From contig CP053159.1 of the NCBI GenBank assembly GCA_014607495.2, positions 4,967,501 through 5,031,500 on the forward strand: a stretch of 64,000 nucleotides of DNA, written 5' to 3'. The notes beneath the pieces were generated by a model, which saw nothing but the letters and a program-made list of their open reading frames with translations, searched no databases and had not been told where the DNA came from. Shown here piece after piece: positions 48,501 through 54,575 of the stretch. The stretch is from Carposina sasakii (taxonomy: Eukaryota; Arthropoda; Insecta; Lepidoptera; Carposinidae). Made by a program: the position numbers and the translations under genes. Positions within the stretch are counted from its first letter, which is position 1, and each line of letters opens with the position of its first letter.

Positions 48501-51361
48501 CTTCCGGCTTGGTAGAGACGATGCCCACGTGGTCCAAGTCGTCCACACGAACGCGGGTTTCCTCGGCGAGTCGGGCCTGGTGGGGCATGCTGACTTCTGC
48601 GTCAACGGGGGCCGGTTACAGCCAGGGTGCAGTGGACACATGATGCGTGAGTAACTCGCAACTTGCTTGTTGTGTTTGCTCTTCAAAGAATCTATAAATA
48701 TCACCTTGTGCCTGTACCGATGAATTTATTTAATGTACAGATTTTAATGTTGCAAAGTTGTCACTTAGCTCGTGCCTCGGAAAGCACGTAAAACCGCTGG
48801 TCCTGCGCCTGATAGTTTTGAACTCAACATCTGTCCTCGCTATGGAAAACATTTCAGAAACACAGCCGTGTCTATATGTATGTATGCACGTTCTTCTCGA
48901 CTCGAACTGCATTCTACTTCTCCGTTCTGTTCTGATCGATTCGATAGAACCGGTAGGTCTGTTGGTGTAACATAAAACACAGAATTTATTTAGTTATTTA
49001 GTTCACCGACCACCATTATTTGCTCTACATCGATCAACATTATATTCTTCATTTACCCTGTTCGGTTGCAGATATTTCTTGATCAGAACTTTCTCTAGTA
49101 TTTTCGTCACTATGGCGTCTTCATTATCCTTTTTAAAACCAGGGAATCCTGTAGATAAGCGTCTAACAAAAGGGATTTGTTAGGCAAAAAGCTATGTAAA
49201 TATGCTGTGATTTCGATTCTCAAATTACGGGGATTCAGATTCATTTATTGCATGTCACAGGTTATATAGATGTTACATGATTGGTTCTCTATACTCATAG
49301 CTTTTCGATTAACATCGCCTTTTGCTATCTGTATAGCAATATAGTTTGTTATTTCCAGGCATTTCCCGATGTAGTCATTTCATGAGTTCATGCTACTTTG
49401 CGGCTAGCGTTAAGAAGAAGATTCGTATGGTGGGTATACCATGCAACACCCTTTGCCCGAAGGAAGGAAGACCTTGGGGGATCAGCTATGATCGTCGGTC
49501 TATACGACTCGGTGAAGACACCCCTGATAGGTCAGTATTTATTGTCATAGGATTGAAACCCTATGTAAGGTATATTATTATCTTTATTTGACATAGTTTA
49601 AATTTTAGCTAAGTTTTTTTTATGACTTCTTCCTATTATCAATGACTCACGGCCGCCCGCTACTTAATAGCCTATGTATTATTTAAATGTATAAGCATAC
49701 TTGGCAAGTTTCATGAAAATCCGTTCGTAGCTTTTGCATGAAAGAGTTACAAACTTATAAACTTTCACATTTATAACATTAGTTGGATAGGACTAGCCTC
49801 ACATTTGCCCAATACATTTATAAACTAGTGGCCCTTCTGCAGCTTGATTTACTATAATCCGACATGACAGAGCCATCTGGCAGATCCAACTATGCGTTTA
49901 CTTCTTCTGATACATTTAAGCTTACACAGAAAATTTCATCAAAATTCGTAGAACCATCTTCGAGTTTTAACGATTCTCAGAAATCGAACAAATCCTTGGA
50001 AAGAAATCAACCTTTATTTCATTGAAAGTTCTAGAAGCAGTGAAGGCTAGATAAGTAAATTAAGTGTTTACTAATTTGATTGGATAAAACTAGTTAAGAT
50101 TATGTAATTATATAAATACCTGTTACACAATATTATGTAGTGCGATTATCTCTTTATGTCATGTGGTGCAATGTTTCGTCGTCAGCCTATTGCAGTCCAC
50201 TGCTGGACGTGGGCCTCCCCCAGAGTACGCCACATGGTCTCCCGTTTTTGCCATCCAGTCACTACCAGCAAGTCATCGGTCTATCTGGCCAGAGGCCATA
50301 TTGAGGAGTAGGTTTTAGAAGATACCTAATTATCCTACTCCTCAATATGGCTGAACCGAAAAAAAAATCTCTCTTATACAACATTTGTATCAAAGGTTAT
50401 TTAGCCATCAGCATAATTATAAATTGAAAAATAATCTACCGAATGTATTTTTTTTGGCTTGATTTCGCACTCTTAAGTTACTGGCACTTGAAAATATTTT
50501 CATGTTTTATAATGAAGAATAATATATTTATAACATAGCAGTTGGAAAAAAAATTGATTGCTTCATTAATAAATCAAGTCAAAAAAACATAATTTAAAAA
50601 ATCCAAAAACCCTGCTTAAAAAAGAACCAAATAATGTACGTAATAAAAAAATCTGAAAAGAAAAAAAACAAGCACTTAGATGTCCGGTGGTCTAGAATTC
50701 TATAATATTATTATGGAATGAAGAACATAAAATATTTTCTAATGATCGTAACATACCAACTGAACAGCCAGGATCCATTGAAATATTACTAGCTTGGTTG
50801 TCTGATAATGGATCTCGACTGTTACCATCCTGTATTAACATCCTGTATATGTTTGTGACAGCAAGGCAAATATTAGTATGGTGACTTCAGACCATGATTC
50901 TGAGATAAAAAGCAGTGGTAATTTTCGCAGGAAAATTCCAAAATTTTCCGACCTTTTTTTCATTTTAGTCAGTCAAAAAAAGAGTGTGGTTCGTTTAAGT
51001 AGGCCTTAAATAATGACTTCAAAACAAAATTTTACCCTACGGATGATTTAAAAAAAAGTTGCTCTCAAATAAGTTCAAATAACGATCGCTCATTTAACTA
51101 GTCACAGGATTGCCCGATACAATTGGCGCGGAAAGCAAACAATGCGTATAATCAAATCAAAAATTAATTTCCTGCGAGTAATAACACTGTCGTATAACTC
51201 AAAACAATGGTACTTGTTCAGTATCTCAGTATTTGCCTGGCTGTCACACACACCCTGTATTATTATATTATTCCTCTATGATAATACCATTGATGTATTT
51301 CAGTTCACGAGGAATGTACTGCGTGAAGCTGGACCACGATGAGACCTGCCCATTTGACTGA
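9526..51361 (+). CDS. Secreted lipase, pancreatic lipase/phospholipase A1 family, 8 exons
   Basis: Coding exons are 9526-9583, 13014-13128, 13480-13625, 13923-14016, 16328-16479, 48455-48646, 49359-49530 and 51304-51361. They total 987 nt (328 aa), and all splice phases fit with GT-AG borders. Exon 1 encodes a signal peptide ([16 protein letters not shown]). [28 protein letters not shown] and VFMVDWAPL follow in family order. The nucleophile is Ser167 in GHSLGAH, the acid Asp191 in GLDPARPL and the base His259 in RCSH, so the triad is intact. The cysteine-bounded lid is short, which suits phospholipase A1/neutral lipase activity on extracellular lipid esters. Exon 5 to 6 joins IVG to LDPARPL exactly where the family is continuous, although the intron between them is about 32 kb and holds two antisense ALDH genes. 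The exact substrate is not readable from sequence. Confidence 0.9.
9690..9900 (+). repeat. Dispersed repeat, GACTCCGTCCGC type
   Basis: Contains GCGACTCCGTCCGCATGGAC, GGGATAAAAAGTAGCCTATG and TCGGTTCAGCCATTTTGG, and ends in TATAGTATTAGCAAGGATA. Same family as 15455, 43990 and, inverted, 30175, 54120 and 57925. Lies in lipase intron 1. Confidence 0.7.
10303..10560 (-). mobile_element. RTE-type LINE 3' fragment
   Basis: On the plus strand it shows CAGCCTATTGCAGTCCACTG and CTGGACGTAGGCCTCCCCCA. The reverse complement encodes the [15 protein letters not shown] C-terminus typical of lepidopteran RTE endonuclease-reverse transcriptases. The adjoining 10389-10490 block is shared with 8405-8535. Other RTE tails are at 12440 (+), 50181 (-) and 56928 (-). 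Confidence 0.7.
10561..11757. other. Lipase intron 1 sequence, nothing recognised
   Basis: AT-rich intronic DNA. No open frame, inverted repeat or match to other repeats in the window was noticed. Confidence 0.4.
11758..12042 (+). mobile_element. MITE-like element, TACAGG..GATTTTTGGTCGTC family
   Basis: Starts TATACAGGCTGATTTTTGG and ends ACACCCTGTATA. Shares AACGTTCCCGAAAACTACGG and TGCATAAATGCACAT with copies at 17457, 26634 (minus), 55257 and 55860. Internally shortened here relative to the copies of about 385 bp. Confidence 0.8.
12440..12512 (+). mobile_element. RTE LINE C-terminal remnant
   Basis: Plus-strand CTTGTGGGGTGCCCTGGGGT and the GCATTGGACTGCAAT block read as a decayed [15 protein letters not shown] terminus, the inverse orientation of the fragment at 10303. 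Confidence 0.55.
14985..15085 (+). repeat. Fragment homologous to 56370-56490
   Basis: Shares GCACGGAAGGAGATGCAG, TTCTAGTGAAG and TTTCCTTA..CACTCT blocks with the intact frame at 56257-56512, showing that sequence is repetitive rather than unique. Lies in lipase intron 4. Confidence 0.55.
15455..15960 (+). repeat. GACTCCGTCCGC dispersed repeat, split by a LINE
   Basis: The left part (CGACTCCGTCCGCGTGGACT to CGCACAAATG) and the right part (ACAAATGCACAAACAGACAA to CATGTACAGACATCCGTTAC) join as the undisturbed copy at 43990-44345. The interruption is 15633-15845. Confidence 0.7.
15633..15845 (+). mobile_element. 5'-truncated LINE with (TCTA)n tail
   Basis: About 210 bp that ends AATAAATTC followed by TCTATCTATCTATCTATC. 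ACAAATG stands on both sides and fits a target-site duplication. It interrupts the repeat at 15455-15960. Confidence 0.65.
17228..17425 (+). repeat. Repeat shared in inverse with 47996-48205
   Basis: Contains TACCAGATG, GGAGAAAAGGCCTGATTTCC, ACTGCGGATCTAGCTCA and GCACATCGCACTCGAAG in the same order as the reverse strand of 47996-48205. Confidence 0.7.
17457..17843 (+). mobile_element. MITE-like element, GATTTTTGGTCGTC family
   Basis: About 387 bp from TATACAGAGTGATTTTTGG to AACACCCTGTATT. Nested in the hAT-like element, therefore younger than it. Confidence 0.8.
18320..26117 (-). CDS. Aldehyde dehydrogenase copy A (ALDH1/2 type), 11 exons
   Basis: Coding exons in transcript order: 26117-26088, 24127-24023, 22783-22516, 22107-21991, 21591-21404, 20766-20664, 20311-20130, 19897-19733, 19320-19163, 18792-18718 and 18395-18320. 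They total 1467 nt (488 aa), all GT-AG with matching phases. NAD(P)+-dependent oxidation of aldehydes to acids is the family reaction. WNYP gives the conserved Asn157, LELGGK the general base Glu256, and GQCCCAG the catalytic Cys290 (middle cysteine), with the usual spacing of 34 between Glu and Cys. FTGST and PFGGFKNSG are present. There is no mitochondrial presequence ([10 protein letters not shown]), so it is probably cytosolic. The length is normal for ALDH1. It lies wholly inside lipase intron 5 on the other strand, beside copy B. The substrate (retinal, fatty or xenobiotic aldehydes) cannot be told. Confidence 0.93.
19556..19720 (+). repeat. Short TIR-like repeat beside ALDH-A exon 8
   Basis: Ends resemble GCAAAAACAAAGC and the inverse GCATTGCTTTTGC. 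Related to 45938-46430. It stops about a dozen bases from the exon 8 splice donor (exon end 19733). Confidence 0.5.
21619..21945 (-). mobile_element. MITE-like element, CCTGGCTGTCA family
   Basis: The right end reads GCCTGGCTGTCACTTATACC then CTGTATA. Inside, TTTTCGCCTCAGAATCATGG matches 62035-62060 and the inverse strand of 50830-51262. Lies in intron 4 of ALDH copy A. The left limit is approximate. Confidence 0.55.
23500..23661 (-). mobile_element. tRNA-derived SINE family 1, 3' part
   Basis: Reverse complement of the body of the SINE at 8563: CCATGACTCGGAAACAAACA, CTTGTGTCGTGGGTACTAAG and the tail TTCACACACTTCACAACAC. The tRNA-like head is missing. In ALDH-A intron 2. Confidence 0.8.
24627..25345 (+). 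repeat. GC-rich retroelement fragment between (TTA)n tails
   Basis: A sharply GC-rich block (about 24680-25335) in AT-rich intron DNA. It is preceded by a TGCTACTTGGTGAATAAA-(TTA)n tail, repeated at 57778-57820, and ends in TTATTATTATTATTA. This is the pattern of adjacent LINE 3' ends with microsatellite tails. The open frames on both strands here show no recognised domain. Confidence 0.5.
25346..26087. other. ALDH-A intron 1, nothing else seen
   Basis: AT-rich intron sequence next to the first ALDH-A exon, without further features. Confidence 0.4.
26634..27020 (-). mobile_element. MITE-like element, GATTTTTGGTCGTC family, inverted
   Basis: Reverse-complement copy of the family: starts TATACAGGGTGTTTTTTCG and ends GTTGACGACCAAAAAACATT then CCGTATA. 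Lies just upstream of the ALDH-A start codon and immediately before the element at 27058. Confidence 0.8.
27058..28941. mobile_element. TA-flanked DNA transposon with CTCGAGCG repeats
   Basis: Ends GTAGGGGAGCCC (27058) and its inverse (GGGCTCCCCTAC to 28941), with TA on both sides. Motifs of the form CTCGAGCGNGTCAG recur at about 27090, 27235, 27360 and 27500, and inverted at about 28622, 28760 and 28905, as subterminal repeats. Inside is a spliced coding remnant on the minus strand. A solo end-like GGGGAGCCCAAG occurs at about 42437. The superfamily is not recognised. Confidence 0.65.
27715..27993 (-). pseudogene. C-terminal coding remnant of the transposon, two exons
   Basis: On the minus strand an exon-like stretch (about 27990-27906) reads [19 protein letters not shown] and ends at a GTACGT donor. 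A second (about 27829-27734) follows a TTTGTTTACAG acceptor in matching phase and reads [20 protein letters not shown], then two ELSED repeats, DN and a stop. AATAAA follows the stop. The acidic tail suits the end of a transposase or accessory protein of the enclosing element. No upstream exons are visible, so this is taken as a remnant. Confidence 0.5.
29096..29351. mobile_element. pogo/Tigger-like MITE, 256 bp, TA target site
   Basis: Left CAGTGCAACCTCAATATAAC and right inverted end (TTAAGGTTGCACTG) are flanked by TA at 29094-29095 and 29352-29353. The CAACCTC-ATATAACG terminus is typical of pogo/Tigger Tc1-mariner elements. Non-coding. Confidence 0.8.
30005..30112 (-). mobile_element. tRNA-derived SINE head, second family
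   Basis: The reverse complement reads GCGGTGATAGCCTAGTGCTT (A-box region) and later GGCTTCGATCCC (B box), the layout of a polymerase III promoter. It does not fold into a good tRNA, so a SINE head is preferred. Confidence 0.65.
30175..30405 (-). repeat. GACTCCGTCCGC dispersed repeat, inverted
   Basis: Begins ATCCTACTAATATTATAAAC and ends GACGGAGTCGCGGGCGTCCA followed by CTAG. Confidence 0.75.
31146..31454 (+). mobile_element. MITE-like element, ACAGGGTGT..GACAG family
   Basis: Starts ACAGGGTGTAAGTGACAGCA. Shares TTCGCAAGAAAAGTTCCAAA and the CAGGATCGCTCAATACAA block with 50830-51262. Abuts the element at 31455. Confidence 0.55.
31455..31754 (+). mobile_element. MITE-like element, ACAGGGTGTAACAAAAAGG family
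   Basis: Left TATACAGGGTGTAACAAAAA faces the right end (CCCTTTCTGTTACATCCTGT, then ATA). AAAGCTATGTAAATA recurs at 49186, and relatives are split across 59754-59820 and 61020-61232. Confidence 0.65.
31786..31962. mobile_element. GC-rich TIR element, CACGGTGCGTGAT ends
   Basis: Left CCCACGGTGCGTGATTGCGC and right inverted end (ATATCACGCACCGTGGGAAC). The interior is made of CGGACG-type words. Related to the longer 52373-53144 element. Open frames on both strands across it are due to its GC content. Confidence 0.65.
32349..32650. mobile_element. Fold-back element, 66-bp arms
   Basis: Arms 32349-32414 and 32585-32650 are inverted with two mismatches and start GCACCCGTATGATGAATTTG. The middle is 170 bp. 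A diverged arm-like stretch (TTGACGTTTAAATGTGGGAT) is at about 41137. Confidence 0.8.
32900..44726 (-). CDS. Aldehyde dehydrogenase copy B (ALDH1/2 type), 11 exons, two GC donors
   Basis: Coding exons in transcript order: 44726-44697, 39421-39317, 38980-38713, 38372-38256, 38077-37890, 36285-36183, 35326-35145, 34860-34696, 34519-34362, 33509-33435 and 32975-32900. They total 1467 nt (488 aa). Every exon length equals that of copy A. WNYP gives Asn157, LELGGK Glu256 and GQCCVAG Cys290 (second cysteine), and PFGGFRESG is present. The N-terminus [10 protein letters not shown] lacks a targeting peptide. Two donors are GC (after exons 3 and 8), where copy A has GT; the others are GT. Codon third positions look richer in G and C than in copy A. 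By eye roughly four fifths of residues agree between the copies. It lies within lipase intron 5, antisense. Cytosolic aldehyde oxidation is inferred from the family. Confidence 0.93.
33545..33835 (+). repeat. Dispersed repeat, ACTAGCGGACCTGACAGACG type
   Basis: Starts AAACTAGCGGACCTGACAGA and ends with TCGGTTCAGCCGTTTTCGAG and an AT tail. A relative at 54710-55015 starts ACTAGCTGACCTGGCAAACG. In ALDH-B intron 9. Confidence 0.65.
33995..34179. mobile_element. MITE with GTCGGTTCATAT ends
   Basis: Left GTCGGTTCATATCTGACGGA and the right inverted end (TTCCGTCATATGAACCGAC) pair over about 28 bp through GGAACATGCGTCG with one 2-base gap. Internal GTCGAGTGT/GCTCGACGC words also pair. Open frames on both strands here are artefacts. 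Confidence 0.7.
34694..34695 (-). other. GC splice donor, ALDH-B intron 8
   Basis: The minus strand reads AGAGAAGAG then GCGAGT. The exon length of 165 nt fixed by copy A and by ALDH continuity (AREE to IFGP) puts the border here. Copy A has GAA then GTAAGT. Confidence 0.85.
36979..37823. mobile_element. Fold-back element with TTTCATGAAATG arrays
   Basis: The left arm from 36979 (CATGTCGTGGCCATATTGTA) and the right arm to 37823 are inverted over about 85 bp. Each arm holds three copies of an 18-23 bp unit around CATTTCATGAAATGGTC, itself a palindrome. Extra TTGACCACTTCATGAAATGA words lie at about 37637. The interior includes CCTAACCTAACCTAACCTA-like telomere-type words at about 37390 and a CG-rich island. 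In ALDH-B intron 5. No transposase frame seen. Confidence 0.75.
38711..38712 (-). other. GC splice donor, ALDH-B intron 3
   Basis: The minus strand reads ATTCCTGCTG then GCAAGTATT. The exon length of 268 nt fixed by copy A and the reading frame (IPAG to DGEVLTF) put the border here. Copy A has GTAAAA at this place. GCAAGT is the common GC-AG consensus. Confidence 0.88.
39964..40150 (+). mobile_element. MITE with GTAGCGGAGCCATC end, right end lost
   Basis: GTAGCGGAGCCATCTATCAG through GTGGGGCCGGAAGCGCTTCC closely matches the copy at 44910-45117, but it has no closing inverted end. Confidence 0.75.
40160..40474 (+). repeat. Low-complexity CAG/CCAGCAG-rich stretch
   Basis: Contains AGCAGCAGCAGCACGCCAGC and repeated CAGCCAG units. 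The frame across it is rich in Gln, Ser and His and has no domain. I do not call a gene. Confidence 0.5.
40475..40814. mobile_element. Short copy of the GGCTAGCACG TIR element
   Basis: CCAGCCGGGCTAAAATGACC, AAGGCGCGAGATAAGTTAAA and TGCTCTAACATGACCAGCGA appear in the same order as at 6658-8002, without the internal 750 bp. The right part closes near GTGCTAGG. Confidence 0.7.
43990..44345 (+). repeat. GACTCCGTCCGC dispersed repeat, long copy
   Basis: Runs from AACTAGTGGACGCCCGCGAC to TACATTTTTATTATATGTAT. Nearly identical to the two halves of 15455-15960, so it is a recent copy. Confidence 0.75.
44910..45117. mobile_element. Complete MITE, 208 bp, about 30-bp TIRs
   Basis: Left ATGTAGCGGAGCCATCTATC and the right inverted end GATGGCTCCGCTACAT pair over about 30 bp through GGATGCAGGAGAGA with one mismatch. 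Just upstream of the ALDH-B start codon. Confidence 0.82.
45140..45925 (+). repeat. RTE-like dispersed repeat with internal tandem array
   Basis: Starts TAGTGGCCCGCCCTCGCTTC and ends with TTCGGAACCTATTCGCTGCA and a short TTATTATTAGTATA tail. Between 45225 and 45790 a unit of about 114-129 bp recurs five times, each with AGCGG(T)TTTCGTAAAAA, CCGTGGGAATTTCGGGAAAT and TAGTCCCTAAT. The units start at about 45231, 45345, 45472, 45587 and 45716. Confidence 0.7.
45938..46430. mobile_element. Element with GCAAAAGCAAAGCGATAGCG ends
   Basis: Left CTAGCAAAAGCAAAGCGATA and a right inverted end TATCGCTTTGC..TTGCTTTTAC. Related fragments are at 8990 and 19556. No supported frame. Confidence 0.6.
46470..46680 (+). 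repeat. Dispersed repeat, CGCGAGCGGAGCC tail type
   Basis: ATATCGTGTCGCTGTGTTTG at the start and GCCACGCGAGCGGAGCCACG with AACAGCT at the end, a pattern common in lepidopteran dispersed repeats. Confidence 0.5.
46681..47814. other. Lipase intron 5 distal part, nothing recognised
   Basis: AT-rich intronic DNA with a TATATATATTTTTTATTTATT low-complexity patch near 47128. No gene seen. Confidence 0.35.
47815..48205 (-). repeat. Inverted copy of the 17228-17425 repeat with CTCAGGATTT repeats
   Basis: 47996-48205 matches 17228-17425 in reverse (CTTCGAGTGCGATGTGCAAG, GGAAATCAGGCCTTTTCTCC). 47815-47895 carries five short TCTCAGGAT/GAGATTTCAGGAT words. Confidence 0.6.
49156..49335 (+). repeat. MITE-like remnant in lipase intron 6
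   Basis: GTTAGGCAAAAAGCTATGTA and CATAGCTTTTCGATTAACAT with CTGTATA match both ends of the family at 31455-31754, with a diverged middle. Confidence 0.5.
50181..50351 (-). repeat. RTE LINE fragment ending in an 18-bp hairpin
   Basis: GCAGTCCACTGCTGGACGTG identifies the RTE C-terminal region on the minus strand. Perfect inverted arms GCCATATTGAGGAGTAGG at 50295-50312 and 50334-50351 close it with a 21-base loop. Confidence 0.65.
50830..51262. mobile_element. MITE-like element, GACAG..CTGTC family
   Basis: Left CATCCTGTATATGTTTGTGA with CAGCAAGG and right TTGCCTGGCTGTCACACACA then CCCTGTATT. About 430 bp. Shares internal blocks with 21619-21945, 31146 and 61801-62102. It ends about 40 bp before the last lipase exon. 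Confidence 0.65.
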
Positions 51362-51678
51362 AGACAATGTCGACACAATCCAAAGCTAATTACGTATTAG
51401 AAGGGCAAATGTAGAGAGCAACAGTTTGATCAAAAATATAAGAAACGGAATTACAAAATGTTAATTGAAAGCTGTCACTATGATATATTTTTTATCACTA
51501 CGAAAGTGGCGCCACCATTAAAACTTTAAGGTCAAGATTTACGTGAGTTGTCACGCCTCGCAAAACCACGTGATTCGTGATGCAATTTTTATGAATGGGA
51601 ATTTCACTAATTTATTTTTTGTCATTGTTGTTCGAATTTTAAATTATACCATTAAGTACCATTCATTCATTTCTAAAG

Positions 51679-52231
51679 CCGGCGCCAGACATAGCTTCAC
51701 TTAATTGAACACTTGTTTGATTACCATGTGTGGCACGAGACTTTGAATATGTGTCCAAAGTTTGGACAAAGATTTGCACTTTGCCATGCGGTGTCGGTTT
51801 TTTAGCGCATATCAAAGCGTTCAAAGTCGTATGTGTTCAAATGTTTGCGTAGCCTGCCACACTTGCGCAAAGTCCATTTGCGCGAGCATTGTTGAGCGAA
51901 ACGGTTGTGTGTGAGACTGTATTGAAATAGTAGTTAAAATTCATCAAATATACATAGGTCCCTTCTTTTATTACGGTACATTTCACACATCCACTCGCGC
52001 CTCCTTCTTGGGCGTTTCCTTAAATTTTATTGCACACTTAAAAAATTATTACATGCACATAAATAATAAAATCGTCGTCCATCTTGTTTGTTGTCTACCA
52101 GCGTACTGTGGAGAAAAGTCTTTGCGAAACATGGCTATCAGGTTGCGCCAATATGTGTTCAAATGTGATTTCAAAGCATTGCAAAGTATTCAAAGAAGTG
52201 TGCAAATCTTTGAAGCTATGTCTGGCGCCGG
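51679..52231. mobile_element. TIR element, 553 bp, 21-bp perfect ends
   Basis: CCGGCGCCAGACATAGCTTCA at the left end and its exact inverse at the right. The interior is rich in GCAAAG/TTCAAA words. The frame at 52008-52256 is inside the element and carries no domain. No clear target duplication. Confidence 0.75.
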
Positions 52232-52372
52232 GGTAACAACTGACTATGCTGACTAATAACCAAAGTTGTTTTAAACATTGATTCGTATTTATCTCGTCTG
52301 TAAAGGTGGTTCTATCGGTCCTTGGTGCTCTGCCCGTAAGGGATAAAGACGTGATTATATGTATGTATGTAT

Positions 52373-53144
52373 GTAAAGGTGGGTTCCTACGGTGCGTGAT
52401 ATTGCGGACGAACGCGGACTAGCCCGCACCGCCCGTGGTAATCCGTTGCGATGCGTTGGATCCGCGATGATAATTGTGGCGGACGCGGACCAGCCCGCAC
52501 CGACGCGCACCGACGCGCACCGACATGCACCGTGGAAAGGGTATCGTCCGTGGTAAATACAGATTGAAACAGACATATCCGTCGCGGTGCGTCCGATCCG
52601 TGGCGAGTGGATAGCTACAGATGCAAACTTCAACTCTTTGACGGCCGACTGGTCTAGTAGGTAGTGACCCTGCCTGCGCTGCCATAGGTCCTGGGTTCGA
52701 ATCCCGGTAGGTGCAAACATTGATATGATGAATATCAATGTTTGTTTCCGAGTCATGGATGTTTCTATACTTATCTATGTATTTATATACCGTTGCTTAG
52801 TACCCACGACACAAGATCTTAGGGATCTTACTGTGGGACTAGGTTAATGTGTTGTGTAGTCTGTGAATATTAAAAAAAAACTTGTGCGCGCTCGTGCGCA
52901 GCGGTCTGGAGACGTCCGCAAAAACACAGACGAGCACTATAGAACCTCTTTGGATGCAAATAAAATTATATATATTTGTAATTTTTTTGTTGATTGTCAT
53001 TACTCTAATTCGCGGGATTGGAAGTTTTTCCACTAGACGACACGGCCATTGGCTGAAATCTCAATATAAAGATACACGCCTCCTGCGTGGTGCGTGTCCG
53101 TCCGCGTCCGTCCGCAATATCACGCACCGTAGGAATCCACCTTT
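52373..53144. mobile_element. TIR element with TACGGTGCGTGATATTGCGG ends, split by a SINE
   Basis: AAAGGTGGGTTCCTACGGTG at left and its inverse with one mismatch at right give ends of about 36 bp. Internal GCACCGACGCGCACCGACGC tandem words. A full SINE (52641-52880) sits inside, so the element is older than that SINE insertion. Shorter relative at 31786. Confidence 0.75.
52641..52880 (+). mobile_element. tRNA-derived SINE family 1, full copy
   Basis: ACGGCCGACTGGTCTAGTAG, B box GGTTCGAATCCCGG, TACCCACGACACAAGA and an A-rich tail TTAAAAAAAAA. Very close to the copy at 8563. Confidence 0.88.
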
Positions 53145-54119
53145 AAATACGCCAGTTATTTTAAATGTTTTTCGTTTGTAAGATTTGTTGTTATTTTAGC
53201 TTTAAGTAATTAATTTATTGTGTTTATTACATTAAAAATTCTCAAAGGTTATTTAAGTATAACGATACTTTGTAAATAAATGTTTTGTAAAAATTTGTTT
53301 GTTTATTATTTATAATATAAAACACAAATGATAATAATATGTCACATCATTAGAAATTGGTTAAAGAAAAAGGCTGCAGATTTAAAAAATATGCAAGTAC
53401 CGCGCCCAGGGTTGTCATACTCTGACAACGCGTCCTCTACAGTATGATAGTATGAGATCCCAATGCAGATGTTCGACGCTCATATTATGTTTATCGAATA
53501 AAACTTCATTATTACAAACATTTACGATCAGGAGAATATAATAATATACTGGGCCTTGCCTATCAAAATATGACCGCAAGTATTTTAACAGCTGGCAACC
53601 TTTACTTGCGGTCAAATTGAATAATAAACAGAAAAAATTAGCCTTCTTTTAATATCTAAATCATTGAAAAAACATGAGCGTAAAAACGTCAAAATGTGAA
53701 ATGGCAACCCTGGTTTTTCTCAATCTTCACATAAAATTCCTATAAAGTGGATGATGCTTTATTAAAAAAAAAAGTGCGCGTAATTTGCAATTTTTTTTTT
53801 GTATAATATGACCATTATAAACGCAACATTTAATATGGCTGTCGAACATAAGTTCTTTTAAGCGCGTAGATGTTACTCGGGCGTGATGTCGTAATAGAGT
53901 AGCCGTTTGTATGAAGCGTTTTGGCAAGTCTAAAAGTTTTCACGCAGGCGAAGTTATTCCTTCGCGAATGTTTGTAACATTATGTAATTATTCGATATAA
54001 GTAGGTAAATACAATAAAAATACTATCATCTAGTCCATTGCATAGAAAAATTTCTTTCGCGCTCTCGTGTAGCCGCACAGTTATCCGACTTAAGTATATA
54101 AAAATGTAATGTGTTTTAC
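53145..54119. other. Intergenic DNA, nothing recognised
   Basis: AT-rich intergenic sequence between the lipase and the first DUF1091-like gene. No supported frame or inverted repeat. Confidence 0.35.
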
Positions 54120-54345
54120 ATCCTACTAATATTATAAACGCGAAAGTTTGTAAGTATGGATGGATGGATGGATGTTTGTTACTTTTTCACGTAAAAAAGG
54201 CTGGAGCGATTTTAATAAAATTTAGTATGGAGTTAGCTGACATCCTGGATTAACACACTTTTAAACCCCGGGAAAATATTTTTACCCCGGATAATTTCAA
54301 CATTTTGTTTTTTCTGCAGTCCACGCGGGCGAAGTCCACTAGTAC
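54120..54345 (-). repeat. GACTCCGTCCGC dispersed repeat, inverted
   Basis: ATCCTACTAATATTATAAAC, then a GGATGGATGGATGGATG microsatellite, and the end block GCAGTCCACGCGGGCGAAGT. Confidence 0.75.
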
Positions 54346-54575
54346 AAAATAATAATAAACATGTTTTTCTAACTGACAAAATGAAAACTATAACTGAAAA
54401 TTGAGATCCTTATCTTTATTTTACATAATACATGACCATTATCAACGATCACAAAATAGATCACTTACCTCTGATTATAGGCATATTACACAAAATATCA
54501 TAGGAAAGTGCCTATATTTTGTTCCTCTTTATGAAAACATTTAAATCACAGTGAGTATTCTAATACTATATTATT

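Noticed and set aside
52355..52756. 133-codon minus-strand frame
   Set aside because: Runs through a TIR element and a SINE head; the segment TGIRTQDLW comes from the SINE B box.
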